Positions 28,258-40,225 of a DNA stretch of 64,000 nt are shown here, piece after piece. Made by a program: the position numbers and the translations under genes. Source of the DNA: Brugia malayi (taxonomy: Eukaryota; Nematoda; Chromadorea; Rhabditida; Onchocercidae). The DNA is taken from positions 3,183,721-3,247,720 of the forward strand of contig NW_025062479.1 in the NCBI RefSeq assembly GCF_000002995.4, read 5' to 3'. Positions within the stretch are counted from its first letter, which is position 1. Every line of letters begins with the position of its first letter. The notes beneath the pieces are model-generated. The model was not told the DNA's origin and did not search any database. It was given only the letters and a program-made list of their open reading frames with translations.

Positions 28258-31200
28258 CTACACATCATGCATTTTCCCTTCCTTATTATCACAGTATTTA
28301 TTCCAAAGAGTTTTAGCAAGTTCATAACACGGTAACTCCCCTGCATGTGTTGCAACCATACGTAATAAGAAAACACCATCTTGTCTAAGAAAATGAAATA
28401 CGAAACGTCGCAGTGATTGACTGTCTACCATTTTGTAACCTTCAATGCCTGTCAGATACTTTCCAACAAAATTCAATTGCCTGTAATTGATATCTAATAA
28501 ATGCTAGTTAATAGTTGGGAAATTACTGCTGAGAATGATGATCAAGTAGAGTTCAAAAACGAAAGTATTTAAATACTTCTAATAAGCTGAATGAAGTTGG
28601 CTGACTAAATGAAATATAACAGATTAAACATGACAGCATTATAATATGAGTCTAGATAGAATAACTTGAATATTTATGTCAATTTTCCAATTGTATTTCA
28701 AATATCATTTAGATTGTCTCTAAAACGTTTTCATGAAAAAGCTTCTTGTTTTGTTTCAGTTGCTGAAGGTACTATGATTGAATATAGAAGTCTAACTATT
28801 TTGATGAAGCTTAAATAAACAAGATATACTAATCAAAAAACAAGGAGAAGTCTAGTAAATGGCATTTGTAATTTATTAAAAAGTTGGTTTAGTTAATATA
28901 AAATATTTGAGGGACAGAGAAAAAAAAAAAAAAAAATGAACCTGCTAGGGACAATGGAAATATATATCCAATACAAAAGAGAACAAACTGTAGCACCAGC
29001 TAGCAAGAAATACCAAAACCATAGAAAGAGGAATATTTTCTCGTTGAACATATTGATCATGAGAACGCATTGTACGGTATGTCGATGAACATTGCCAAGT
29101 ACCTACAAAAAAAAGTGAAAAATTTAAAAAAAATGTGAATTGAAAAGAAAAGAACTGAATAATTTCAATGTGATACAATCGAATAAAATCAATTTAAATT
29201 GAGTTCAATTAAAATTCATTGATTTTTCGACATGTATTTAACTACTGCATAAAACTTGCTAAATAACAAAAAGGAACAAAGCAAAAAAGCATCATCTTTT
29301 CAAATAATGACATCATCCGTTCCTAATGAAAAAGCATTTTTTTGTTCCAGTTGTTGAAGATGATATGATTAGATATCGAAGTTAGGAACAAAGATTATTA
29401 CATGTAGCTGAGAGGTTCGCATAGATATTACGCGAACTTATATTGATAAGATTGTTTTTAAGTTAATAAATAGGCGAATCAAATCAATGTATTGTATAAT
29501 TACATACTTCCAACTTTATATGCTTCCATTTAACCTAATGTATAAAATAGAAATATTTTGCATATAATTATGCACATAAATATCCCACAAAAAGTAAATA
29601 CTTACTTTCACTTCAAAATCGCACAATGTCACACGTGGAAAATGACCAGATTCTTCCCATTCTCGTCCATTCATCAAATCATTCAACACCTGTCAAATGA
29701 ATCTTATTATTGTTATGAATCATTATTTTTTCTTATTATTCTCATGATTAATAATCTTTCATTAACTTGTTAAACATCACAGTTAGGTGAACTTCACTGC
29801 AATTATTTTTCCTATTCTTTTATAATTACTGAAGTTATTCGTAATGATTCTTAGCTTGGATATTTATAATATTTACAAAGGTAGCGCTAAGACTTGACAT
29901 TTCAAATATTCAGTGTTTCGTATGTATAGGCAATCTTAAATTTTCAGAAATTATAATTTTGAAAAAGAAAGAACGATGATTTAACTTATCCATCTTCCAA
30001 TATGCAAAAGTATTTTCTTTTAAAAAAGAGGGAAATTTCTTGCAAATTTCTATGGTTTGATAATTACTCGTCATAGTTATGCTCATTAGCAAAAAAAAAA
30101 AAAAAACGATGAAACGAATTTAAGTGGCGAAAACTTATAAATCAGCATACATTTAACAGTGTGTGTTTTAAAGTATTTAAACAGCTCTGAAATTTGTCGA
30201 AAAGAATGCATATTTCGAAAGCCAACCTGTAATCCATACCATTTGCTACGATTGCCCAAAAATGTATTGAGCAAGAAAATTTGTCCGACGATATTTACCG
30301 TGTAAAGGATTTTCACCGAAATGTACAAAAATGTTACAGCGGCGCCACTGCTACGGGTACAAATAATCAAATTTAATAATTTCAATCGATTTCCACCCAT
30401 CTGAAAGGAACTTGTTAGGTTCAGAATGCAAAAGTATAAGCAGTTCTCGTTCCTTCGAACAATATAAAGCTGTTAAAAATCAAAAGCATTATGCCAGCAT
30501 CATTTCAAAGATGTGTTTAAGAAATCAAATTTAAAGCAATCATAAATAACAAGTGATACATACATGAAAATTTTGACAATTTTTAGCAAACTGAAATAAT
30601 AACTTAATAAGTTGATGAAGTAAACGAACCACTTGATGTTTCACATGAAGTGCCTCCTCGACGTTTGTAGCAATCGTTTGCAAGGCTTTATTTCTGGAAT
30701 CCAAATCCAACAATCGTGAATCGCATGCCATTTGCACCAATGATTGCACATGGATGCCTGAAAATTAATTTAGCAAACGAAAAACGAGCAAATTGAATAT
30801 GCAAAATGAAAAATGAGGAATTCAGAAGCATTCATTAGATGGAAAATCAAAATTCGGGAAATAATTTTTTGCGTTATCTTGTTTGCTCTTCAAAAGCATA
30901 AAAATTGTCATACGGTAGGAGTGAAAAATTATTGTAATTCTCATGATTTTGAATAAGAAAAATTTGTGCAAATTTAGATATTAAGTAATGCTAATTAAAA
31001 TGAAAATGTAATTTAGCACAAATGCTATCACCTAATAAGCAATAAATGTATCAATTGTAGAATGAATAATTAGTGTGAAATAAACCTGATTGCCAATTAA
31101 GTAGCCTCCAAACGATTGTAGGTACATAGAAAAGGAGTGCTTCCAAAGCAAGTACAAATGGTACCCATTGGTAATATCCAATTTGCCTATTTTCTCGTTC

Positions 31201-32988
31201 AGCATAATTATGAGGAATATAATCGTGCAAGGGTAAAAAATATGTATTTTGTACCCAACAATAATTTTCTGTATACTGTTCCATTGGTTCTGTAAACGTT
31301 GCAGGTACCCAGCACTGTATCGGGAAACCTAGATAAGTTAAGAAATGATTAACGATTATTTATAGTAATCATTTTTAATAGTTATGGCATTATTCCTATG
31401 ATATTAAAATAGAAATAATCTTTAATGCAGAAATGACACATATCATATACGGAATACAAATTGAAAGATAAGGAATGGAGAATTTGAAAGTAATAAATCA
31501 TTACTAAGTATTACTTACTATCAAACATATCAAATGTAAATTGAGAAAGAGTAACTTACCAACATACTGCTTCGCAGATACAAGAATAGCGAACACTAAA
31601 ATGTATATACAATAATTCAATGATGTAAAGAAAGATCAGTTCAATTTTTTAACCTCATATTTATCTATTTTTCATAATATTTGTAAGTTATAAAGCTATT
31701 TATGATATTTATTAAGCACAGAGCTATTTCTATTTCTGTGTAACTAAACATTTTTTTTTTTTTTTCAACTCTTCAATAACCTCATTTGGATTATTTGATA
31801 CTTTACTATAAAATATAGTAAATTTCAGTAATTAGATTTTTGAAATAATGAAAAAAAAAAATTAAAATAGCGTAATTAAAAGATTATCTCATTAAAGATT
31901 ATTTCATTTATCAAATTTTAGAAAAATTCAAATTTAAAATTTTATCTCATATTTATTTATATTAAAACGAATGTTAACTGCGCATTGATATAATTTCAGT
32001 ACTTCACTTTTTGCTTGTTTTCCATTCAGTTCTAGTAAACAATAATTTCAAGCATAACTTATAGACTTGTTCACTCGTACTGTAAAAAAGAATTGGAGGG
32101 GGTGAGATAAAAAGGACATAATTAGTTCGTTTTAATGATTTCTTTTTTATCTATGAAAAAAAGTGACTACTTTCACTTGAAATGCTTCCACTGATTGCTT
32201 CACACTCGCACTATTCAATTCATTTGTTAATACTATGCTGTATATAACACCAATTGTTTTGCCTTAACATTCTCATTATTCATAATGAAAAGAAAAATAT
32301 CAGTGCATACTTCATTTTATTCTTTTTCTCTCTTTTTTACTTTGAAATATTTCTTTAAGTGTTTAATTTTCTACCAGTCGTTTTATAATCTTGAATACAT
32401 TTTAAATTAAGTTAAAATTGAAAAGCTTTAAAAGGAAAAATTAGAAGAAAAGAATTATGAGATGCTAATAATTAAAGAAAAGCATAAGTTTGAATTGCAA
32501 AAAAAAAAAAAAAAAAAAAGAAATAAAAAAGGAATCTTAAAAACTTTTATTTGAAAGCTATGAAAAAGTGGCTTAAAAATGTTGAGGATCATTAATTAAT
32601 AATTAGAAGAGGTGGTTATATAATTCAAGTAAATATCGTTAAACTTAATGCACACTACTACTGTTACATTTTAAGTTAAGTTAGAATCGAAAGGCTTTAA
32701 AAGGGAAAATAGAGGAAAACAATTATGAGATGCTAATAAAAAAGCTAATGCCTATTCTAAGCATATATTTTAACCTGCTACTACATTGACTACAATCGGA
32801 TATCCATCATACATATGCATATATACCTACCATACATATATTTTATGTTAATACAAAATAACTAATATGAATAATAAATTACCAGTAATGATTGAAGTGG
32901 TATAGTAGTAGTTGAGTTTATCGATAATATCATCGTCCACATGAAATTGTATTGATTTAACAGCACTAGCAAAATAATACAATAGCAT
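28258..32988 (-). CDS. Innexin gap-junction protein, UNC-7/UNC-9-like
   Basis: Four-helix channel subunit of invertebrate gap junctions in the plasma membrane. Eight exons on the minus strand: 32883-32988, 31560-31595, 31086-31328, 30564-30757, 30227-30400, 29606-29689, 28942-29102, 28258-28480; 406 residues, all phases agree. The start [14 protein letters not shown] leads to DKLNYYYTT, then [17 protein letters not shown]. The first extracellular loop has [12 protein letters not shown] and is followed by the innexin signature YYQWVPF. Helix 3 is near [31 protein letters not shown] and [24 protein letters not shown] segments (here [12 protein letters not shown]) follow, then the C-terminal [16 protein letters not shown]. 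The best match from memory is the UNC-7/UNC-9 group, but I cannot choose the ortholog. The first intron is about 1.3 kb and carries duplicated sequence. Confidence 0.95.
28730..29390. repeat. Related ~60-bp element in two innexin introns
   Basis: Segment 28733-28795 and segment 29326-29388 are similar: both run ATGAAAAAGC, a T-rich part with TT(T/C)CAG, TTG(C/T)TGAAG, ATGATT and ATAT-GAAGT. They lie in the last and second-last introns. They may be diverged copies of one repeat. Confidence 0.55.
32397..32738. repeat. Diverged ~75-bp direct duplication in innexin intron 1
   Basis: Segment 32397-32471 is repeated at 32666-32738 with scattered substitutions. Both contain CATTTTAA(A/G)TTAAGTTA, GAAA(A/G)GCTTTAAAAGG and end with AATTATGAGATGCTAATAA. 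Confidence 0.75.
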
Positions 32989-33247
32989 CGCCTCTTTACA
33001 ATCCACCAATCCACAACTGTCCGCTATTCTTTATCTTCTTATCACACCATTTTTGCTCAAATGATCCAAAATCTTTTAATTCTGAAGGGAATGAAACATA
33101 TTACAAAAACAAGGAAATTGGAAGAAAAAAAGGTCTGATCGATTAATCAATCTTCAATCCTTAGACACAGAAATATTCTACAATTATAAGTTAAATTTCA
33201 GTTAAATTCATCGTTTTAAAATAATCAACGATTGATATGCTAATTTT

Positions 33248-33403
33248 GAATGAATTTACAAGATTTTGATGAGTTTGAATATAGTATAAGAATAATTATA
33301 ACCTATTTTTGTATCACTGATCGTTTTGGGACAATGATTCCAGTATGAATTTGCAAGATTCTGATGAATTCGAGTATATGATGAAAATAGTCATAACCTA
33401 TTT
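33248..33403. repeat. Diverged ~60-bp direct duplication upstream of the innexin
   Basis: Segment 33248-33310 recurs at 33344-33403 at a 96-base offset. Both read ATGAATTT(A/G)CAAGATT, then (T/C)GATGA-TT-GA-TATA, and end with AT(A/T)-TAACCTATTTT. Confidence 0.75.
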
Positions 33404-36183
33404 TCAAGATAATGCTTCTTCGGATTGTTGTATTGCTATTTACCCAACAGAGATGCAATATGACGGTGTTGTGAAATTCGTGTTACTAAAATTATTCACA
33501 GTAAAGTAAAAGACACCAGTAAAGAATACGCTCTTTTCGATTAAATTACATTTTAAAATATCATTTAACATCTTACCCGTTACACATTATAACATTTCAG
33601 ATATTAGAATGCTTCGGAAGTGATTGCAAATATTGCCTTTTTCCTTTTCGCCTTTATCTTAATTTAATGCCAAAGAACCAATTGTTCTTGTCCTAATGTT
33701 TAGTATTACTTACTGAGACGTTTAAAACCAATTTGATTCATTATTGCCTGGTGATAAAATTGAATGCTTTCTTTAACACATGGTGAAACATTAAATCTGC
33801 TGCAAATTCGGGGAAAAAAAAAGCATAAAGTTGCACATGAATTTCAGTTAATATTATCGATTTTTCAAAGAGAAAGAGGCTTGTCATATTAATGGACCAC
33901 TGGGAAACCATTTGAAAATTTTGCTTAAAATTTTGAGTAAGATTTTAATGGCAGAAAAGAAAAATTGGTGTGAGAACATTTGCAATATATTTGTGAATAA
34001 TTGAATTGGTGATGAATCTCATTTGATTGATAGTGATGATGAAGAGGATTTGAGGAGTGAAATGATGTTAAGACTAAAAGATGAGAGGATGATACATATC
34101 AGTGATTTGATATCTCAGTGCAAAATGTGTATTTCGATTATATAAGCAATTACAGGATAACCTGATTTATGTATGCAACACCATTAAGCATGTTTAATCG
34201 CTTTGCACACCTTTTTTTTCAATGTAACAAATATTCTATCTCGGAAATATATCCACGGTGCAATTTATCTTGAATGCTATAGATGTGTTTTCATTTTATC
34301 ATTTGTCAATTTTCAAAACTGATAACGAAATTATTAAGAATACAGAAATATGGAGGATATCAAGGAAAATAAAGAAAAAAAAATTATGGATATATGAAAC
34401 GATCTGATCACTGCTATGTGTTTATACAATTTTAAAAAAAAGATTGTTAATTCTTTTTGAATTCAAAATGAATAAATGGCGCTTAAAAGTATGGTGGTGA
34501 GTAAGATACACTGTCTCCTATCAATTATCCCTTGTCCTCCATTTTCTGACCATTAATTAGATAGGTAACATTTCCAAAATCACGGTTATTTGTAGCAACC
34601 AGTTGTTATAACTTTCGATGCACCACTATCAGTCCAATATTTCATAACTAATAATACATAATTTATAAACTCTTACAACTGCTAACTGTTACAGCTAACT
34701 GAAATCCTTTTCTTTTTTCTTGAACTCACTTATATTTATGCTAATCTTTATAATTTTATTTTGTTCACTGTTCATTTTATCATATTTGATTTGCTATATT
34801 TGAAGTCAGTTAAGCTATCCCTAATTAACAATTCATAATTACTATTATTGAAAATGGAAGTAACAGGATAGTTTGCATTGTTTGGGCTTAAACTAAATAA
34901 CTGTCTTCTTGTAGTATTCTTCGATTTTTTAAGGAACATTTCATGCCAAACTGATCCTTGTTTAATTATTGCTCAGTGTCTACTTCATTTTATAGAGATT
35001 GTGCAATGCATTCTTGTTATATTGACTTAAACTATCTCATTAATTCTTTTTAATCTCTGCAAGATAATAATACATTTAAAGTTCTGAAAACTAGAATGAA
35101 AAAGTGAATATATGTTATATAAGGAATGATTCCACCCTGTATGTTCTTGGCATTTCAAGGCAAGCTATTTAGCCAGAGTACTACTTAACCAGGCCCCATA
35201 TTCATTCAAACGATTTTCATATCATGTATTGAAGTAAATATTGGTTTATTAAAACCAATATTTTCGCATTTTGCATTGAAGCACTTTTTTTTCCTTCCAA
35301 CTTCGAAATTTTCGAGTGGTTAAAATAGAGAAATGAGTTTGAGAAGAGGTAGCCAAAGTAAAACTATTTGATTGTTTTTACTGAAGTTGAAAATAAGTGT
35401 AGAAAGGAAAACGAAGCATGATATCAAAATAATAGTAAAATATTAATAAGGAAACTGAAATGGATGATGATAGGGAAATGCAATATCATCAAGCAAATGT
35501 AAATGAATTAACGAAATGGTTGGACGAATAAGAGACATGCACTTTTGAAAACGAAAGTTAAAAAAAAAAAAAAAAAAACTAATATTTGTCCTGTAGAAAC
35601 AGTAAAAAGTTGGGTAAACGAGAGAAATTAAAAAAGGAAGAAGTAATTAGCTAGCCTTGATGCAAGAACGAATGATGATAAGGATGAGCTACAAAGGACT
35701 ACGCTAGAAGGACGAAGTAGAAGAACGAACAACATACAAATAACTGGCCTAGTGATTTTGAAAATGGGCTGAAGGCCTCTATTCACACAAGATCGATCTG
35801 ACGTATTAGATGCTGTTGTTGCTGCTTTGGCTTCAATCTATACATACCATCGAGTTACGTCTATTCTTCATATCTCCTTCTCCGTCTCCTCTTCCTCCTC
35901 CTTTTCCGCAAACTTTCCTTTCCATTCTGTTATAGCTTTACCGCATTTCAATTCACAACTCTCTCACCTACCCCATTTCTGCTTCAATCTTCAAGAAAGC
36001 ATTGTTTAGACTAGTAGCCAATAGCATCCATTTCATTCTCACCATCTAATGGTCCCTATCAGCTGCTTCATTAGTTACGCTGGATATTTGAGGTGTGTTC
36101 CATTTAGTAAGATTCTTCTGGCGAACTCCGACTAACATCTGCCCTTTTTCAAACTATTCCACATCCCACATTCGCTTGTCCCT

Positions 36184-36249
36184 AGATGACTGACTGACTG
36201 ACTAATACACACACACACACATTATATATACATAGTTTTATATATAAAG

Positions 36250-36291
<42 letters not shown>

Positions 36292-36345
36292 AGTTTTATA
36301 TAATATATATACACGTATATTTATGTATATATAGAAATAGATATA
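36184..36345. repeat. Compound microsatellite (CTGA)n-(CA)n-(TA)n
   Basis: Runs of GACT units (36186-36203), then CA (36206-36222), then about 100 bases rich in TATA with a pure TA core near 36251-36283. Confidence 0.9.
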
Positions 36346-38478
36346 AAACAAACAGTGAGTCAGTCACCTAACATGTTATATTAGGAATATAAATAATTCC
36401 TCTTAACGCATTTCATTTATTATTTATTTATTCATTTAGGCAGTCACAAGTGAATGTGCCTTAAAGCATCAAATGGATTCTCGTTAAGAGCACTTTAACA
36501 ATTGCTGATGCAGTCGCGATACCGCTTCCGCCTCTAACACTCTCCCGTATTTTGGTGCAACGGCGATAGCGGTAGAAGCGGAAGAGCCTCATACGACATC
36601 CTCACAATGAATTGCAAACTGGTGAACTGGTATTCTTTGCACTGATAGCCAAGAAATAAATAATATATGGCTTATTTCGAGCATCACACTATAAAGTATT
36701 GTCGATTTACTTCATCACGCTATGATTTAATGATTTTTCAATTTTACTCCTTTGATTAGCTAAAAAAAAAAAAAAAAAAAACATTGAGAGATATGTTTGA
36801 AGAAATTTTGCATATAAAATTGTCCTTGATTGTGATGGCAAGTCATGCGGCATTCATGCTTGTTAGATTAGATTTAATAATGATTCGTTTCATCTAGTGA
36901 TATTGTCAACAAACTAACCAATACCTTCATTATTATACTGAATCAATTAATAAGACTGTCATGTTTGTAAATTAGAGTGCCACAACTAATAAAGGAGATT
37001 TCAACGTGCTACAGTAATTTCTTGTGAAATGCTATTAATTTATTAAATTTGATCAAATAACATCAAAAAGAAAATTGCTACAAGAGAATAGGAGTGAAAT
37101 ACTGAAAACTTTACTTATACATTAAGTATTCATATTAATGAAACCTAACGCATTACGAATTGCATTGATAGTACAAATTGCTTCCAATTAACTCTTCAGT
37201 TCATTATATCATAAAAAGGCGTTAAATTTGAAATGGAAAAAATAGACGACCATGATGACTCCTAATGTTTCCTAAAGGAAGTTTGTCACAGCGATGTTTT
37301 TTTTCTTTTCTGACCATAACTTGCTTTCAAGAATTCATGGAAGGTTTTTGTAACCTGTTTACTATCTTCAAGTTCAATTACATATTCATGTAACTATATT
37401 GCTACAGTGACATATACTGTCTATGTGGATGTTAATAAAGGAATAAGTTGAAATCCGTAATATTGTATGATGACGATTTTGTTGACTATTTTTTTTTGTT
37501 GATCCGTTTAATGTTTAATGCTACAAATCAGTGAACGAAAAACGTCATATCCATTTGATTGACTGAGTTGATATTCGCTACAGTGAAATAAATATCATAC
37601 TTTCTTAGCAAATGTTCAAATCTCTTGAAATAAGTCGATTTCTTTCTCCGTATAGCTAACATTACGCCAGATAAAAATAATATGTTAATTACCAATTACC
37701 TTTTAAATTCGAATTTTATGCCATATTTTATTTCAACTCACATTTTTTTTGTTTTTTTTAAGTACATAGCTTTGTTATATATTTGATGAGTGGAGGCAAA
37801 TTTTCCCTCGGATAAATCGTTTTAAGAAAAATCTGTAACTTTAGCATTTCTAACACAAATCGTTGCAATTAATTGGCCACACTCAATTTTTCTTTTTAAA
37901 ATGTTAACCAACCGAATGTGATACCTTTCATTTTAACATGGCAAGTCGACATGATCAGAAATTAATTTATTCAAAGAGAAATAGCTTGTAGGAACTAAAG
38001 AGGAATAGCTTCTATAAGATAAATAAAATATTAATTAAAATACACAATATACACAAGAAAAGCGTAAACCGAATATTGAAATAATGAAAAAGCACAACAA
38101 AACTGTTCTAAATAACTCAGATTTGCAACTTAATTTATCATTTCAATAAAAAACTCATAGTGTAACATTTGATGCTTTTCTATAGTTTAATTTTAGTTTA
38201 ATAGAAATCGATAAGCAGATAAAGATAATCACATCTGGAAAATAAACTTTTTCAATCTCTATGATCACTTTGCGCAGTCTTTATTAAGCTAGCTGTTGAA
38301 TGGTGTTCAAACGGTGGGGATCCATTAACTCACCATTACAACGGCATCAATATCGAGAAACCAATCGTGAATTGTTCTGTTGAAGTTGCACTTCTAACGT
38401 AAATAAAAAATAAAACTGTGCTGTTGATGAGTCATACAGTTGTCCTCTCACTTATTTTCTCTTCCGCTTGCTTATTTT

Positions 38479-38509
<31 letters not shown>

Positions 38510-40189
38510 TCTGCCAATCTAAAAAAAATGCCTAATATCCATAATTTCAACTCATAAGTATATATTGTAATGAACAGTCAATATGTTACAAAAAACGTTC
38601 AATGTTGATTGAATAATAATTTTTTTTTTTGCCTCCTTAATAAGTTAAACAGGAATTTTAATTTTGTCAGTTAATGCTTGTGATATTTTGCTCACTCGAA
38701 TGAATCTATTTTTTCACCTAGTAATACAGTTTGACTTGTGAATTTTTTAATTCATTTATGAAGAAATCAATTGACTATTTAATTTCAGAATGATAGACAG
38801 TAAGTGAAATTTTAAGAATTGTTGCAGTTGGGGGAAAAAAAAGGATAAATAAAATGAAAATTAATGAAATAAAAATTGTGCCGTACAAATGAATCATAGG
38901 CCAATCAATATGGGAATATTTTTACATTAAGCGGATTAAGTATCATCACGAATGATGTTTTTTCCTTCTTTTTTTTTTTTTGTATTTTTGTTTTTGTTTT
39001 TTTTTTTTTTTTTTTTTTTTTTGCTATTATATAAAATATTTTTCTTTAGATAAGAAATTGAAACATTATTAAAAAGAAAACATGAAAACTCGTAATTTCC
39101 TTCTAGTATATTTGGCCATGATTATCCGTCCAAATGAATCATTATTGTCTAGCCAAGCTAAGTCCCTGCCGCTTATTCTCATGACATTTTTGTTTTCTTG
39201 CGCTTTTTTATTTTTATTTATATGATTGATTAATGTCAAAATTTTGAATTGCTTTTCAAAATAATCAAAAGTAACAATAACAAATAACAAAGAAATACTA
39301 TGATGTAGCATGACATTTTCTGGCTGTATAACGATGCATGGATTCTAGGCAAGTTTTTAAAAATGCAAAGACTTAGCTAATTGTAGCAGGACACATACAC
39401 ACATACATACAAACAAACACAAACGCAATTAAAGCAATGTATTAAAACATATGGACAAATGCGACATTTGGATGTTTTGTCATAGCTTTAGTTTTCCTAT
39501 ATAGCAAGCAGATATTCCAAAAAGAAAAGACTAAAGCTGTTGAAGAACGAATATTAATGTGAAGTTATTATGATGAAAAAGACAAGAAGGAATATCGAAT
39601 ATCTGCCGGGTATTTTGAACGGAATTACAGAAGAATTGCAATTTGAATTTTAATTCTGAGAATTTTAACTTTGGAAAAAGTTTAAAGCTTTGTGAAACGG
39701 ATAAATTTTCGTGGGCTGAATATGCCTTTTTTTAAATGTTTCTTTTTTCGTCATTTTTGCATAAGTTGAGGGATTATAAAAAATGAATGAGCAATAAGTG
39801 GCATTATTGTTTTAATTTATTATATAGTGCCTTGGTTTGAAAACAAAAAAAAAGTTGATGAAATGGGTGGGCTATTTGATAGATGACAAGGAAGAACTTT
39901 ATGCCAAGGTTAATTGGATGAATGATACCCGAAAGGGAAGGTAGCCGATATGTTGAGCATTGTACCTAGCCAAGGTGTTGTCCCGTAACCGTAGCAGCAC
40001 CTTAGCCGAAGTACAAAGCTTCACAAAGGGCCTAGCTATGGGTCGTAATCAATCTCGACAACTACCACAACTAAGCAGGTGAACATTCTTCTTGGGAAGC
40101 GTTCCACCAGAAAATGAATCATCATTCAGTTGTAAACCCACTCTTTTATAGATGCGATCTGTGACCCGGCGGGAGAGCGGACAGCAAAC

Positions 40190-40225
40190 GGGGGAGGGGG
40201 GGGGGAAGGAGAGGGGGGAGGGGGG
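40190..40225 (+). other. G-rich tract with G-quadruplex potential
   Basis: Four G runs of 5, 10, 6 and 6 bases are separated by spacers of 1 to 7 bases, which satisfies the usual quadruplex pattern. It stands out strongly in AT-rich surroundings. Confidence 0.8.

Noticed and set aside
28945..29178. 77-codon frame in the innexin region
   Set aside because: It is in the wrong frame; the correct frame of the same exon gives [12 protein letters not shown] and helix 4 of the innexin.
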